A stretch of DNA of 64,000 nt, taken from Alphaproteobacteria bacterium (GTDB taxonomy: Bacteria; Pseudomonadota; Alphaproteobacteria; Rhodobacterales; Rhodobacteraceae). Below the pieces are notes generated by a model. That model saw nothing but the letters and a program-made list of their open reading frames with translations. It made no database searches and was not told the DNA's origin. The stretch is from assembly GCA_030425925.1 (NCBI GenBank), contig JAUHZO010000004.1:214729-278728 (forward strand), in the 5' to 3' direction. Below are positions 19,020 through 27,558 of the stretch, piece by piece. Position 1 is the first letter of the stretch; each line of letters opens with the position of its first letter. The position numbers and the translations under genes were made by a program.

Positions 19020-19553
19020 TCAGGCCTGACCTTCGTCCAGTGTCAGCGCGGCGTTGTAGGCGCGTCCGGCCAGGCTGTCATCCCGCGCGCCATAGGCGCT
19101 CGACCGGATCAGCCAGCGAGAGCCAAAGGCCTTCAGGACGGAAAACACCGGGAAGGGTTCTTGAAGCAGGGTATGGCCGTGCAGAAGCCGCGTTTCATGC
19201 GTGGAATAGATCGTTTCGGGGTCGCGAAACTCGGCATGCAGAACGTGGCGCGCCATGTCGGTCACACCCAGCGACCTGAACTGCCCGTGCACCGTTTCAA
19301 ACATCCGCGCGAGTTGATTCCGGGTTTCGACATGGACCTGGCCAAGCGCGGTCTGGAAGACCTGCGGCAGCGAAAAGCAGCACACGAAACCGTCGGTATC
19401 TCCGGTCAGCATCGCCATGCCGGTGCGCTGCAAGAGATCGTCTGCGACGTCGATTGCCGACATGCCGAGATGTCCCACCAAGGCGGCTCCTTGCGACTGC
19501 TCGTGCAACCCGAACGTTGACCCTTCAGGAGTGTATGCTGGGTTGTCCTGCAC
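19020..19553 (-). CDS. Unknown protein, paralogue A of a tandem pair
   Basis: The 177-residue protein is not recognised. It shares with the gene at 19599 a segment GVTDMARHVLHAEF...HETRLL...TLL...PFPVFSVLK, in the same order and spacing, so the two arose by duplication. The layout (short helical start, then a sheet-rich half) would suit an NTF2-like fold, but that is a guess. No signal peptide or membrane helix is seen. It lies 45 bases downstream of its paralogue on the same strand. Confidence 0.65.
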   Translation of the reverse strand: MQDNPAYTPEGSTFGLHEQSQGAALVGHLGMSAIDVADDLLQRTGMAMLTGDTDGFVCCFSLPQVFQTALGQVHVETRNQLARMFETVHGQFRSLGVTDMARHVLHAEFRDPETIYSTHETRLLHGHTLLQEPFPVFSVLKAFGSRWLIRSSAYGARDDSLAGRAYNAALTLDEGQA

Positions 19554-19598
19554 GCGTGATCAAGATGGTTTTTGTGCCACGCGCGCCCTGCCGGGCGC

Positions 19599-20102
19599 TC
19601 AGGCGCTCTTCTGCAGTTTCCGGGTCGACAGGGCGCGTTCGTGCTGGGGATCGTTGGTGATCGCGTAGGACGCTCCGTCCACCTTCCAGACGCCGTCTGT
19701 GCGCTTGATCGTCGAAAACACCGGGTAGGGGCCGCGCAGCAACGTGTTGCGGCTGAGCAGGCGGCTTTCGTGGACGGCTTCGACGATGTCCTGGCCCTTG
19801 AACTCGGCATGTACCACGGTGCGCGCCATGTCGGTCACGCCGGTGCAGGCAAAATGGGCGCGCACTTGATCAAATACGCGCCGCAGGTCGTCGAGGGTCT
19901 CGGCGCATTGCGGGCCCTGATAGGTCTCGAATTGCTGAGGCAGGTTGAAGCAGTCAGCGAAGGCCTGGAAGTCCCCTGACATCAATGCGTTGCCGGATCG
20001 CTCAAGCAAGTCCGATGCGATGGTGGCGGCGTCTTTGGTGTGATCTTGCAAGGCAGGTGATCCGTCTTCCGTCTGGTATTTGACCAAAAAACGCCAGACC
20101 AC
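19599..20102 (-). CDS. Unknown protein, paralogue B of a tandem pair
   Basis: This 167-residue protein is the upstream member of the pair. It carries GVTDMARTVVHAEFKG, HESRLLSRNTLLRGPYPVFSTIK and a following VWKVDGASYAIT. The repeated sheet-like pattern and short length are compatible with an NTF2/SnoaL-like fold, without proof. The start at 20102 (MVWRFLVKYQTEDGSP) is uncertain; an internal start is possible. The pair lies inside the ribosomal protein cluster. Confidence 0.65.
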   Translation of the reverse strand: MVWRFLVKYQTEDGSPALQDHTKDAATIASDLLERSGNALMSGDFQAFADCFNLPQQFETYQGPQCAETLDDLRRVFDQVRAHFACTGVTDMARTVVHAEFKGQDIVEAVHESRLLSRNTLLRGPYPVFSTIKRTDGVWKVDGASYAITNDPQHERALSTRKLQKSA

Positions 20103-20393
20103 CCGGGTTGATCAAGCGAGAAATAGTGACAGAAGCGGTCGTGGCGAAGTCTTGCGCAGGGGGCCGCGTCCGTCTTGCCGAGCGTGCGGCGCAGACCTTG
20201 TGCCCGACCGGCGCGCCGACACTATCACTGGGATAATGCCTCGGATCTCGGGAAATCAGGGGCTTGGGGGCTTGTCAATGCGTCGCAGGCGGCCTATACG
20301 GCGCGCTCATCCACGGACTCCACCGGAATCAGGGTGACCTTGCAGGCCATGCAGGCAGGGGCCTTCCGGTGATGTTGTATAAAGGAGAGGCGC
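20103..20393. other. Intergenic region ahead of rpmC
   Basis: This 291-base gap separates the divergent paralogue B and rpmC. It should contain promoters for both, because a terminator after rplP and minus-strand genes isolate rpmC from the upstream operon. No clear -35/-10 pair was found. A good AAAGGAG ribosome-binding site precedes rpmC. Confidence 0.4.
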
Positions 20394-20603
20394 ATGAACG
20401 CCCAGGAACTCCGTGACAAGACCCCGGACGAACTCCGGGACCAGCTTGTCCAGTTGAAGAAGGAGGCTTTCAACCTCCGCTTCCAGCAGGCTTCGGGCCA
20501 GCTGGAGAATACCGCGCGCATGCGCCAGGTCCGCCGTGACGTGGCCCGCGTGAAGACGATCCTGAACGAAAAGGCCCGCGCGGCCGCATCCGTGGAGGCC
20601 TGA
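20394..20603 (+). CDS. rpmC: 50S ribosomal protein L29
   Basis: The 69-residue protein is L29, at the tunnel exit. [20 protein letters not shown] and the [18 protein letters not shown] helix are typical. AAAGGAG precedes the ATG. It restarts the ribosomal cluster after the insertion and is followed one base later by rpsQ. Confidence 0.97.
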   Translation: MNAQELRDKTPDELRDQLVQLKKEAFNLRFQQASGQLENTARMRQVRRDVARVKTILNEKARAAASVEA

Positions 20604-20604
20604 G

Positions 20605-20937
20605 ATGCCCAAGCGAATCCTGCAAGGCACCATCACCTCCACCGCCAACGCGCAGACCGTCACCGTGCGTGTCGAGCGCCGCTTCAAGCACCCGGTGCTG
20701 CAGAAGACGATCAAGAAATCCAAGAAATACCGCGCCCATGACGAGGCCGAGGTGTTCAATGTCGGCGATACCGTGCTGATCCGCGAATGCGCGCCGAAGT
20801 CGAAGACCAAGCGCTGGGAAGTTATGACCGAGGCGATGCTCGAAGAGCACAACAAGATGCGTGCCGAAGCCGCCGAGCGGGAGCGCGCAGCGTTCCTGGC
20901 CCGTCGCGCCGAAGCCGAAGCGGAAACCGCCCAGTAA
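20605..20937 (+). CDS. rpsQ: 30S ribosomal protein S17 with a C-terminal extension
   Basis: The first ~76 residues are a normal S17 ([10 protein letters not shown]...[12 protein letters not shown]). A further ~34 residues, rich in Glu, Ala and Arg (for example [20 protein letters not shown]), extend beyond the usual end and look like one continuous amphipathic helix. Family members are usually 76-90 residues long, so 110 is unusual. A hairpin follows before rplN. Confidence 0.95.
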   Translation: MPKRILQGTITSTANAQTVTVRVERRFKHPVLQKTIKKSKKYRAHDEAEVFNVGDTVLIRECAPKSKTKRWEVMTEAMLEEHNKMRAEAAERERAAFLARRAEAEAETAQ

Positions 20938-20946
20938 GGGCGACCT

Positions 20947-20970
20947 CCGGGGCCGTTCACGCGGCCCCGG
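20947..20970 (+). terminator. Hairpin between rpsQ and rplN
   Basis: The arms CCGGGGCCG and CGGCCCCGG pair perfectly around TTCACG, followed by TTTCATT. The weak U-tract suggests partial termination or an RNA-processing site inside the operon. Confidence 0.5.
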
Positions 20971-21036
20971 TTTCATTCGAAACCCCGGGTCAATGTCGCC
21001 AGGTCTGGTGCGGCTCGGGCAGTCAGGAGAAGATCA

Positions 21037-21405
21037 ATGATCCAGATGCAGACCAATCTGGATGTCGCTGACAATTCGGGTGCCCGAAAGGTTCAGTGCA
21101 TCAAGGTTCTGGGCGGTTCCCACCGCCGCTATGCCTCGGTCGGCGACATCATCGTGGTGTCGGTGAAAGAGGCCATTCCGCGGGGCCGCGTGAAAAAGGG
21201 CGACGTGCGCAAGGCCGTCGTCGTGCGCACCGCCAAGGAAGTTCGCCGCGAAGACGGCACCGCCATCCGCTTTGACCGCAACGCCGCCGTCATCCTCAAC
21301 AACGCGGGCGAGCCTGTCGGCACCCGTATCTTTGGCCCGGTGGTGCGCGAACTGCGGGCCAAGAACTTCATGAAGATCATCTCGCTGGCTCCGGAGGTGC
21401 TGTGA
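21037..21405 (+). CDS. rplN: 50S ribosomal protein L14
   Basis: The 122-residue protein is L14, which contacts the small subunit. [20 protein letters not shown] and [20 protein letters not shown] are standard. It starts the spc part of the cluster and its TGA overlaps the rplX ATG by one base. Confidence 0.98.
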   Translation: MIQMQTNLDVADNSGARKVQCIKVLGGSHRRYASVGDIIVVSVKEAIPRGRVKKGDVRKAVVVRTAKEVRREDGTAIRFDRNAAVILNNAGEPVGTRIFGPVVRELRAKNFMKIISLAPEVL

Positions 21406-21719
21406 TGGCTGCCAAACTCCGCAAAGGTGACAAGGTCATGGTCCTGACCGGCAAGGACAAGGGCAAGACCGGCGAGATCACCCTCGTCGATCCCAAGGCC
21501 GGCAAGGCCGTGGTCGACGGGCTGAACATGGCGATCCGGCATACCCGCCAGTCGCAGACCAGCCAGGGCGGTCGCCTGCCCAAGGCGATGCCCATCGACC
21601 TGTCGAACCTCGCCATCGTCGACAAGAATGGCAAGCCGACGCGTGTGGGCTTTCGCATCACCGAAGAGGGCAAGAAGGTCCGCTTTGCCAAGACCACGGG
21701 GGACGTGATCGATGCTTGA
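21405..21719 (+). CDS. rplX: 50S ribosomal protein L24
   Basis: The 104-residue protein is L24, an assembly initiator. The KOW motif [19 protein letters not shown] is clear. The ATG at 21405 is preferred to a GTG at 21402 because GGAGG lies 7 bases upstream and [10 protein letters not shown] is the usual start. It overlaps rplE by 8 bases. Confidence 0.97.
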   Translation: MAAKLRKGDKVMVLTGKDKGKTGEITLVDPKAGKAVVDGLNMAIRHTRQSQTSQGGRLPKAMPIDLSNLAIVDKNGKPTRVGFRITEEGKKVRFAKTTGDVIDA

Positions 21720-22290
21720 CGCTCAGGACTATACCCCGCGCCTCAAGGCGCTGTTTCGCGGCACGATCCGTGCAGCGATGAAGGAAGAGTTCGGCTACAC
21801 CAACGACATGCAGATCCCGCGTCTGGAAAAGATCGTGCTGAACATCGGCTGCGGTGCCGAAGCGGTGCGCGACAGCAAGAAGGCCAAGAACGCGGTCGAG
21901 GAACTGTCCAAGATCGCGGGTCAGCAGGCCGTGGGCACCAAGGCCAAGAACAGCCACGCGCCGTTCCGCCTGCGCGAGGGCATGATCATCGGGGCCAAGG
22001 TGACGCTGCGCGACGTGCGCATGTACGAATTCCTGGACCGCCTGATCACCATCGCCATGCCGCGTATCCGCGACTTCCGCGGGGTGAAGCCTTCGTTTGA
22101 CGGCCGCGGCAACTTTGCCATGGGCCTGAAGGAACACATCGTCTTCCCCGAGATCGAATTCGACAAGGTCGACGAGGTCTGGGGCATGGACATCATCATG
22201 ACCACCAATGCGAAGGCGTTCGGCGAGCATACCGCTGATGCACAAGCCAAGGCGCTGTTGAAGCATTTCAACATGCCGTTCAACGCGTAA
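21712..22290 (+). CDS. rplE: 50S ribosomal protein L5
   Basis: The 192-residue protein is L5 of the central protuberance, which binds 5S r[36 protein letters not shown] and the C-terminal half match the family. It has a few extra N- and C-terminal residues compared with the usual ~180. Confidence 0.98.
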   Translation: MLDAQDYTPRLKALFRGTIRAAMKEEFGYTNDMQIPRLEKIVLNIGCGAEAVRDSKKAKNAVEELSKIAGQQAVGTKAKNSHAPFRLREGMIIGAKVTLRDVRMYEFLDRLITIAMPRIRDFRGVKPSFDGRGNFAMGLKEHIVFPEIEFDKVDEVWGMDIIMTTNAKAFGEHTADAQAKALLKHFNMPFNA

Positions 22291-22302
22291 GGAGCTGAAG
22301 AC

Positions 22303-22608
22303 ATGGCGAAGAAATCCATGATCGAACGCGAGAAGAAGCGCCAGCGCCTGGTCGAGCGTTACGCCGCCAAGCGTGCCGAGCTGAAAGAGATCGCAAACGA
22401 CGACAGCCGCCCGATGGAAGAGCGCTTCAAGGCCCGCCTCAAGCTGGCCAAGCTGCCGCGCAATTCCGCGCCGACGCGCCTGCACAACCGCTGCCAGCTG
22501 ACGGGCCGTCCGCACGCCTATTACCGCAAGCTCAAGATCAGCCGGATCATGCTGCGCGAACTGGGCTCCACCGGCCAGTTGCCGGGCATCGTGAAGTCGA
22601 GCTGGTAA
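22303..22608 (+). CDS. rpsN: 30S ribosomal protein S14
   Basis: The 101-residue protein is the long, zinc-free S14 typical of proteobacteria; the four-cysteine motif of the short form is absent. [18 protein letters not shown] near the C-terminus is standard. It lies 12 bases after rplE. Confidence 0.98.
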   Translation: MAKKSMIEREKKRQRLVERYAAKRAELKEIANDDSRPMEERFKARLKLAKLPRNSAPTRLHNRCQLTGRPHAYYRKLKISRIMLRELGSTGQLPGIVKSSW

Positions 22609-22621
22609 GGGAGGGCAACAG

Positions 22622-23014
22622 ATGAACGATCCTATCGGCGATATGCTCACCCGTATCCGCAACGCACAGATGCGCGGCAAGTCCACCGTGATGACGCCAG
22701 CCTCCAAGCAGCGCGCCCGCGTGCTCGACGTGCTCAGCGACGAAGGCTACATCCGGGGTTACGAGGCGCAGACCGATGACCGCGGTCATCCGGTGTTCGA
22801 AATCAGCCTGAAATATTTCGATGGCACCCCGGTGATCCGCGAACTCAAGCGTGTCTCGACCCCCGGTCGCCGCGTCTATATGGGCGTGAAGGAAATCCCG
22901 CAGGTCCGTCAAGGCCTTGGCGTGACCATCGTGTCGACGCCCAAGGGGGTGATGTCTGACGCCAGTGCGCGCGCAGCCAATGTTGGCGGCGAAGTGCTCT
23001 GCCAGGTGTTCTGA
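22622..23014 (+). CDS. rpsH: 30S ribosomal protein S8
   Basis: The 130-residue protein is S8, an early 16S rRNA binder; in E. coli it represses the spc operon. [16 protein letters not shown] and the C-terminal [18 protein letters not shown] are standard. rplF follows 11 bases later. Confidence 0.98.
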   Translation: MNDPIGDMLTRIRNAQMRGKSTVMTPASKQRARVLDVLSDEGYIRGYEAQTDDRGHPVFEISLKYFDGTPVIRELKRVSTPGRRVYMGVKEIPQVRQGLGVTIVSTPKGVMSDASARAANVGGEVLCQVF

Positions 23015-23025
23015 GGAGGTCTGGT

Positions 23026-23559
23026 ATGTCTCGTATCGGCAAGAAGCCTGTTGAACTGCCTTCGGGCGTGTCGGCCAGCGTGTCTGGCCAGACCATCGAG
23101 GTGAAGGGGCCCAAGGGCACCCAGAGCTTTACAGCGACGGATGACGTCACGCTGGTGGTCGAGGACAACGTCATCAAGGTCACCCCCCGTGGCATGTCCA
23201 AGCGGGCACGCCAGCAATGGGGAATGTCGCGCACGGTTGTGGCCAACATGGTCCACGGCGTGCAGAACACCTTTAAGAAGGAACTGGAAATCCAGGGCGT
23301 GGGTTACCGGGCGGCGCTTCAGGGCAAGGTCCTGAAGCTGAACCTCGGCTACAGCCACGACGTGGATTTCGAGATCCCCGACGGCATCACGATCACCTGC
23401 CCCAAGCAGACCGAGATCGTGGTCGAGGGTCATGACCCTCAGCAGGTCGGCCAGGTCGCGGCCAATATCCGCGACTGGCGCCGTCCGGAGCCGTACAAGG
23501 GGAAGGGTATCCGCTACAAGGGCGAGTACATCTTCCAGAAGGAAGGCAAGAAGAAGTAA
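23026..23559 (+). CDS. rplF: 50S ribosomal protein L6
   Basis: The 177-residue protein is L6, near the factor-binding site. Two repeated domains are visible, with [15 protein letters not shown] at the start and the [16 protein letters not shown] motif at the end. GAGGTCTGGT precedes the ATG. Confidence 0.98.
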   Translation: MSRIGKKPVELPSGVSASVSGQTIEVKGPKGTQSFTATDDVTLVVEDNVIKVTPRGMSKRARQQWGMSRTVVANMVHGVQNTFKKELEIQGVGYRAALQGKVLKLNLGYSHDVDFEIPDGITITCPKQTEIVVEGHDPQQVGQVAANIRDWRRPEPYKGKGIRYKGEYIFQKEGKKK

Positions 23560-23570
23560 GGACCTGACAG

Positions 23571-23930
23571 ATGGCAAACAGCAAACGGACACTGTTCCTC
23601 AAGCGCCGCCTGCGCGTCCGGAACAAGCTTCGCAAGGTGAACGCCGGCCGCGTGCGGCTGAGCGTGCACCGCTCCAACAAGAATATCAGCGTCCAGCTGA
23701 TCGACGACGTTGCCGGCCGTACCCTGGCCGCCGCGTCCTCGATGGAGCCGGGCCTGGGCGTCGTGGGCAAGAACAACGTCGAAGCGGCCACCAAGGTGGG
23801 TGCAGCCATTGCCGAGCGTGCCAAGGCCGCCGGCGTGGAAGAGGCGTATTTCGACCGCGGCGGCTTTCTCTACCACGGCAAGATCAAGGCGCTTGCCGAT
23901 GCCGCGCGTGAAGGCGGCCTGAAGATCTGA
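23571..23930 (+). CDS. rplR: 50S ribosomal protein L18
   Basis: The 119-residue protein is L18, which binds 5S rRNA with L5. [26 protein letters not shown] and [24 protein letters not shown] segments are present. It is followed by a 171-base gap with two inverted REP-like palindromes before rpsE. Confidence 0.98.
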   Translation: MANSKRTLFLKRRLRVRNKLRKVNAGRVRLSVHRSNKNISVQLIDDVAGRTLAAASSMEPGLGVVGKNNVEAATKVGAAIAERAKAAGVEEAYFDRGGFLYHGKIKALADAAREGGLKI

Positions 23931-23936
23931 GCGTGC

Positions 23937-23958
23937 GGCGGGGTAAACCCCGCCCTAC
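23937..23958 (-). repeat. REP-like palindrome, copy 3
   Basis: The plus strand shows GGCGGGG, loop TAAA, CCCCGCC and CTAC, identical to copy 1 over the whole element. It starts 6 bases after the rplR stop and faces a degenerate plus-strand copy at 23978. Confidence 0.74.
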
Positions 23959-23977
23959 GACGACCCGCACAGGTGCG

Positions 23978-24000
23978 GCAGGGCGGGGAGGCACCCCGCC
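23978..24000 (+). repeat. Degenerate REP-like palindrome facing copy 3
   Basis: The arms GGCGGGG (23982-23988) and CCCCGCC (23994-24000) enclose AGGCA. The expected GTAG has decayed. Together with copy 3 it forms an inverted pair, the arrangement called a REPIN. Confidence 0.5.
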
Positions 24001-24101
24001 ACAAGTTGCAGGCCGCAGGGCCTCGATGATCCGGGAGTGTCAGGCTCACCTGGATTGGACAACCGGGCGCAGCGCGCCATCGAAGTGAAGGAAGTGCCGC
24101 A

Positions 24102-24713
24102 ATGGCAGAACGTGACAACCGACGCGAAGGCGGCCGTGGCCGCCGTGACCGCGAAGAACAGGCGCCCGAATTCGCCGATCGCCTCGTCGCGATCAACCGC
24201 GTGTCGAAGACCACCAAGGGCGGCAAGAACTTCGGCTTTGCCGCGCTTGTCGTGGTGGGGGACCAGAAGGGCCGCGTGGGCTTTGGCAAGGGCAAGGCCA
24301 AGGAAGTGCCCGAAGCGATCCGCAAGGCCACCGAGCAGGCCAAGCGAAAGATGTTCCGCGTGCCGCTGAAAGAGGGCCGCACCCTGCATCACGATGGCAA
24401 GGGCCATCACGGCGCAGGCCGCGTGACCCTGCGCACCGCTCCGACGGGGACGGGGATCATCGCCGGCGGCCCGATGCGCGCCGTGTTCGAGATGCTGGGC
24501 GTTCAGGACGTGGTTGCCAAGTCGACCGGCACGCAGAACCCCTACAACATGATCCACGCCACGCTGGACGCACTGAAGAACCAGCAGTCGCCGCGCCAGG
24601 TGGCGCAGCGCCGCGGCAAGAAAGTTGCCGACATCCTGCCGCGCCGCGATGACGTGGTGCAGGGTGATCAGACCGATGCCGACGCGCCCGAAGCGCAGAC
24701 CGAGGAGGCTTGA
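24102..24713 (+). CDS. rpsE: 30S ribosomal protein S5
   Basis: The 203-residue protein is S5, involved in decoding fidelity and mRNA unwinding. [20 protein letters not shown] and [18 protein letters not shown] are standard. Both ends are longer than usual: an Arg/Glu-rich start and a Gln/Asp/Glu-rich tail. A GAAGGAAG sequence precedes the ATG. rpmD follows after 3 bases. Confidence 0.98.
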   Translation: MAERDNRREGGRGRRDREEQAPEFADRLVAINRVSKTTKGGKNFGFAALVVVGDQKGRVGFGKGKAKEVPEAIRKATEQAKRKMFRVPLKEGRTLHHDGKGHHGAGRVTLRTAPTGTGIIAGGPMRAVFEMLGVQDVVAKSTGTQNPYNMIHATLDALKNQQSPRQVAQRRGKKVADILPRRDDVVQGDQTDADAPEAQTEEA

Positions 24714-24716
24714 TCC

Positions 24717-24905
24717 ATGGCCAAGACCATCGTCGTCAAACAGATCGGCTCGCCGATCCGCCGCCCCGCCGTGCAGCGCCAGATCCTGATCGGTCTCGGC
24801 CTGAACAAGATGCACCGCACGCGGGAGCTTGAAGACACGCCGTCGATCCGCGGCATGATCCGCAAGATTCCGCACCTGGTGGAGATCGTCGAAGAGCGGG
24901 GCTGA
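24717..24905 (+). CDS. rpmD: 50S ribosomal protein L30
   Basis: The 62-residue protein is bacterial L30 ([20 protein letters not shown]...[21 protein letters not shown]). In most bacteria rplO follows at once. Here five non-ribosomal genes lie between rpmD and rplO at 30046. Confidence 0.97.
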   Translation: MAKTIVVKQIGSPIRRPAVQRQILIGLGLNKMHRTRELEDTPSIRGMIRKIPHLVEIVEERG

Positions 24906-24924
24906 CCCGGCTGCCACACCGCGC

Positions 24925-24961
24925 AGATCAATCGGGTGAGGTTTATTGACCTGATTGATCT
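24925..24961 (+). terminator. Hairpin after rpmD
   Basis: The arms AGATCAATCGGGT and ACCTGATTGATCT pair over 13 bases with one G-U, around an 11-base loop. No U-tract follows, so it may act as an RNA-processing site or operator rather than an intrinsic terminator. Confidence 0.45.
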
Positions 24962-24990
24962 TGCATGCGAGTCGTGTGACAATTACGTAA
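24961..24990 (+). promoter_or_regulatory. Candidate promoter of the small gene at 25019
   Basis: TTGCAT (24961-24966) and TACGTA (24984-24989) are 17 bases apart. The -10 region overlaps the palindrome TTACGTAA (24983-24990). The match is modest, and the surrounding AT-rich sequence is the main support. Confidence 0.35.
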
Positions 24991-25018
24991 CGTTCGAATG
25001 AATTTTTGGAGTCCTCCC

Positions 25019-25240
25019 ATGGCCGATATCATCGAGAAAGTCGCTAACAGCGTCTTCGCCGACGGCCCGGATCGGGTCGCCGACATCAAGTTGATGCTGG
25101 ATCATGATTGCGGCGATTACACGCCGGAACAGCTGGCGGCCTATGTCGAACGGGTCGAGGCTGCAAAGAAAAACGGCACGCTCTTGCCAAGCACGGATGT
25201 GCCACAGTCGGACCTGTCCGACTTTGAAGACCTTCTGTAA
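25019..25240 (+). CDS. Small unknown protein (73 aa)
   Basis: This acidic 73-residue protein (MADIIEKVANSVFADGPDRV...) is not recognised. It is largely helical, has no membrane segment or cysteine pair, and ends SDLSDFEDLL. The ATG at 25019 is supported by TTTGGAG 7 bases upstream; a longer form from 24998 is less likely. It precedes the ImmA/IrrE-like gene by 104 bases on the same strand, and both are inserted between rpmD and rplO. Confidence 0.65.
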   Translation: MADIIEKVANSVFADGPDRVADIKLMLDHDCGDYTPEQLAAYVERVEAAKKNGTLLPSTDVPQSDLSDFEDLL

Positions 25241-25344
25241 TCGGGTCTTGTCAGAGGCGCTGCCGAGAGGGCGGCGCCTCAGTTGTTTACGCTTTCGACG
25301 ACGTCACCTGGCGGAGAGAAAGACCAAACGCTGCGGGTGGGGTA

Positions 25345-25929
25345 GTGAAGAAGTTTTCAGAGCTCTATGCGTTCGCGGAACGCTATATGGAGCGTCGGCA
25401 GGCCTCGGGAAAGCCCTTCGCTATTCCAGAGGGTGACGTGCGTGTCTGGCTGCTGCGAAACCGGGCCCTTGATCACATCGACATCTTTGAGGTCGAGGCG
25501 GAAGACGGGGATCCTCTGGGGTATTTCAAGTTGTTGGGCAACCGGGCGGACATTCACACCAAGGCCGGACTGACGCGGCAAGAACGCCGCTACGTCCGCT
25601 TGAAAGAAATGATGCACTGCTTTGACAGCGAGGATCAGAAGGTATTCGACCACCCGCGCTTTCGAACTCTGCTGAGCGACTTGTCCTTCCGGCCACTCGA
25701 ACGACACCCGGTGTCGGTCAGCGAACAGGTTGCGCGGTGGTCGGCCCTGTTGCTGGCCATGCCCATGCCGTTTCGAAACCGCGCGCTCGAGGATTGGCAA
25801 GAAGGTCGGCGCAGCGCTGGCGAGATTGCAATGGATTTTGCTCTGCCCGAACACGCGGCGCGGGCGGCACTGTCGCAGAACTATGACCAGGCCTTTGAAA
25901 TGCTTTTGAGGACGGCGCAAACCATCTGA
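25345..25929 (+). CDS. ImmA/IrrE-like (M78-type) protein with a KEMMH motif
   Basis: The 194-residue protein shows the layout of IrrE-like M78 proteins: an N-terminal sheet region, then a helix RRYVRLKEMMHCFD (about residues 81-94), then a region QVARWSALLLAMPMPFRN...GEIAMDFALPEHAARAALSQ like the C-terminal part of the family. The usual zinc motif HExxH is replaced by KEMMH (87-91), so it may not be an active protease. The start is a GTG. Function is unknown; a regulatory or stress role is inferred from the family only. It converges on the helicase gene. Confidence 0.6.
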   Translation: MKKFSELYAFAERYMERRQASGKPFAIPEGDVRVWLLRNRALDHIDIFEVEAEDGDPLGYFKLLGNRADIHTKAGLTRQERRYVRLKEMMHCFDSEDQKVFDHPRFRTLLSDLSFRPLERHPVSVSEQVARWSALLLAMPMPFRNRALEDWQEGRRSAGEIAMDFALPEHAARAALSQNYDQAFEMLLRTAQTI

Positions 25930-25964
25930 CGCGCCCCAAAGGACGCGTTGGTCGGTTCAGTTGC

Positions 25965-27215
25965 TCAGGCGGCCTTGGCGCGTCTCGGGCGGGAGCGGCG
26001 GGGTTTGCCGGAGCGGGCACCGGCACCCGCGGGTTTGCCGGACGGCTTGCCGCGGCGGCGGGCCGCCGGTTTGTCTTCGGCCTCGCCTTCCCAGGGCCGG
26101 CCCGACGCGACGGGGATGTCCTTCTTCAACAGCTTCTGGATCGCCTTGAACTCGCCCATTTCGGCCGGCGCGCAATAGGCCACCGCGGTGCCGTCACGCC
26201 CGGCCCGTGCGGTCCGTCCGATGCGGTGCACATAGTTGTCGGCCACGTTCGGCAGATCGTAGTTGTAGACGTAGCGCACGGTGGGGATGTCGATCCCGCG
26301 CGCCGCCACATCCGTGGCCACCAGCACCGTCAACTCGCCCGACTTGAACGCCCGGATCGCGCGTTCGCGCTGCCCCTGGCTCTTGTTGCCATGCACCGAG
26401 CCTGCCGCAAAGCCGCGTTCGCACAGGAACTTCATCAGTTTCTCAGCCCCGTGCTTGGTGCGCGCAAAGACCAGCGCGGCCTGGTCGCGATGGGTGTCGA
26501 GATGTTCGACCAGCAGCGATGCCTTGGACCCCTGGGTCACGAAATGCACCGATTGTTCGATCTTGTCGGCAGGCTTGCCCGGAGGTGCGGTTTCCACGCG
26601 AACCGCGTCCGTCAGGTAGGTTTCGGCCAGTTCCGCCATCTGCTTGGGCATGGTGGCGGAAAACAGCATGGTCTGCCGGTCCGATGCCAGCAGCGGCGCA
26701 ATGCGGCGCAGGGCGTGGATAAAGCCCAGGTCCAGCATCTGGTCGGCCTCGTCCAGCACCAGGAACCTCGTCTGGTCAAGCCGCACGGCGCGGCGGTCGA
26801 TCAGGTCGATCAGGCGGCCAGGCGTGGCGACCAGAATGCCGATGCCACGCTCCATCCGCTTGATCTGGGCACCGATGGAGGCACCGCCCACCACAAGGCC
26901 CACACGCACCGAGGTGCCCTCGGCATAGTCGCGCAGGTTGTCGTGGATCTGTTTTGCCAGTTCGCGGGTCGGGGCCAGCACGAGGCCGCGCACGGCTTTC
27001 GGCGCGGGCCGGCCCTCCATCCGCATCAGATGCGCCAGAAGCGGCAAGCCAAAGGAGGCGGTCTTGCCGGTGCCGGTCTGGGCAAGGCCCATCACGTCGC
27101 GGCCCTCCATCGCAAGCGGGATCGCCTTGGTCTGGATCGGGGTGGGATCGGTCAGGCCAAGCGTGTCGAGATTGGTGCACAGGCGCGCGGGCAGGCCGAG
27201 GTCGGTAAAGGTCAT
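25965..27215 (-). CDS. DEAD-box RNA helicase (RhlE-like)
   Basis: The 416-residue protein has all core helicase motifs: AQTGTGKT (about 45-52), PTREL, TPGRLIDL, DEAD, SAT, the ATDVAARGIDIP motif and HRIGRTARAG. A Lys/Arg/Gly/Pro-rich tail of ~50 residues follows, as in RNA-binding RhlE types. It probably remodels rRNA or mRNA. The second of two adjacent ATGs (27215) is chosen because AAAGG lies 5-7 bases before it. It is inserted among ribosomal genes on the opposite strand. Confidence 0.93.
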   Translation of the reverse strand: MTFTDLGLPARLCTNLDTLGLTDPTPIQTKAIPLAMEGRDVMGLAQTGTGKTASFGLPLLAHLMRMEGRPAPKAVRGLVLAPTRELAKQIHDNLRDYAEGTSVRVGLVVGGASIGAQIKRMERGIGILVATPGRLIDLIDRRAVRLDQTRFLVLDEADQMLDLGFIHALRRIAPLLASDRQTMLFSATMPKQMAELAETYLTDAVRVETAPPGKPADKIEQSVHFVTQGSKASLLVEHLDTHRDQAALVFARTKHGAEKLMKFLCERGFAAGSVHGNKSQGQRERAIRAFKSGELTVLVATDVAARGIDIPTVRYVYNYDLPNVADNYVHRIGRTARAGRDGTAVAYCAPAEMGEFKAIQKLLKKDIPVASGRPWEGEAEDKPAARRRGKPSGKPAGAGARSGKPRRSRPRRAKAA

Positions 27216-27558
27216 CATAATCCTTTCGGGCCGCCCAGGGGGCAGCCGAAGTCAGCGGGGCCTGCGATCCTGCGCAGGCAGACGCCGGGTGCGCCGGGGC
27301 CGCATGGGGCCGAATTGCCGCCAGTGCCGTCCAGACGTCAGGCCCATGCGTGAGGGGAACCCAAGGGAGAAAACCGCCGCGATGCCTTTTTGCATCAGCA
27401 GGCCCGGTCACGCGACGGGCGAGGCGGTGACAGGCACATGCGGTCTGGCGGGCCATCTGTCAATGGTCAATCACGTCGAACCAATCGCGCAGGGGCCAAC
27501 CGCGCGGGTCTTGCACAGGCCCCGGCCGCAGGTCACCATGGCGGCGGGAGGACATCAT
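27216..27558. other. Intergenic region between the helicase and P450 genes
   Basis: This 343-base divergent gap must hold the promoters of both flanking units. The only structure noted is a small hairpin at 27380-27395 (GATGC, CTTTTT, GCATC). The region shares an open frame with the P450 gene but has no family-like sequence there, so it is treated as non-coding. Confidence 0.4.
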
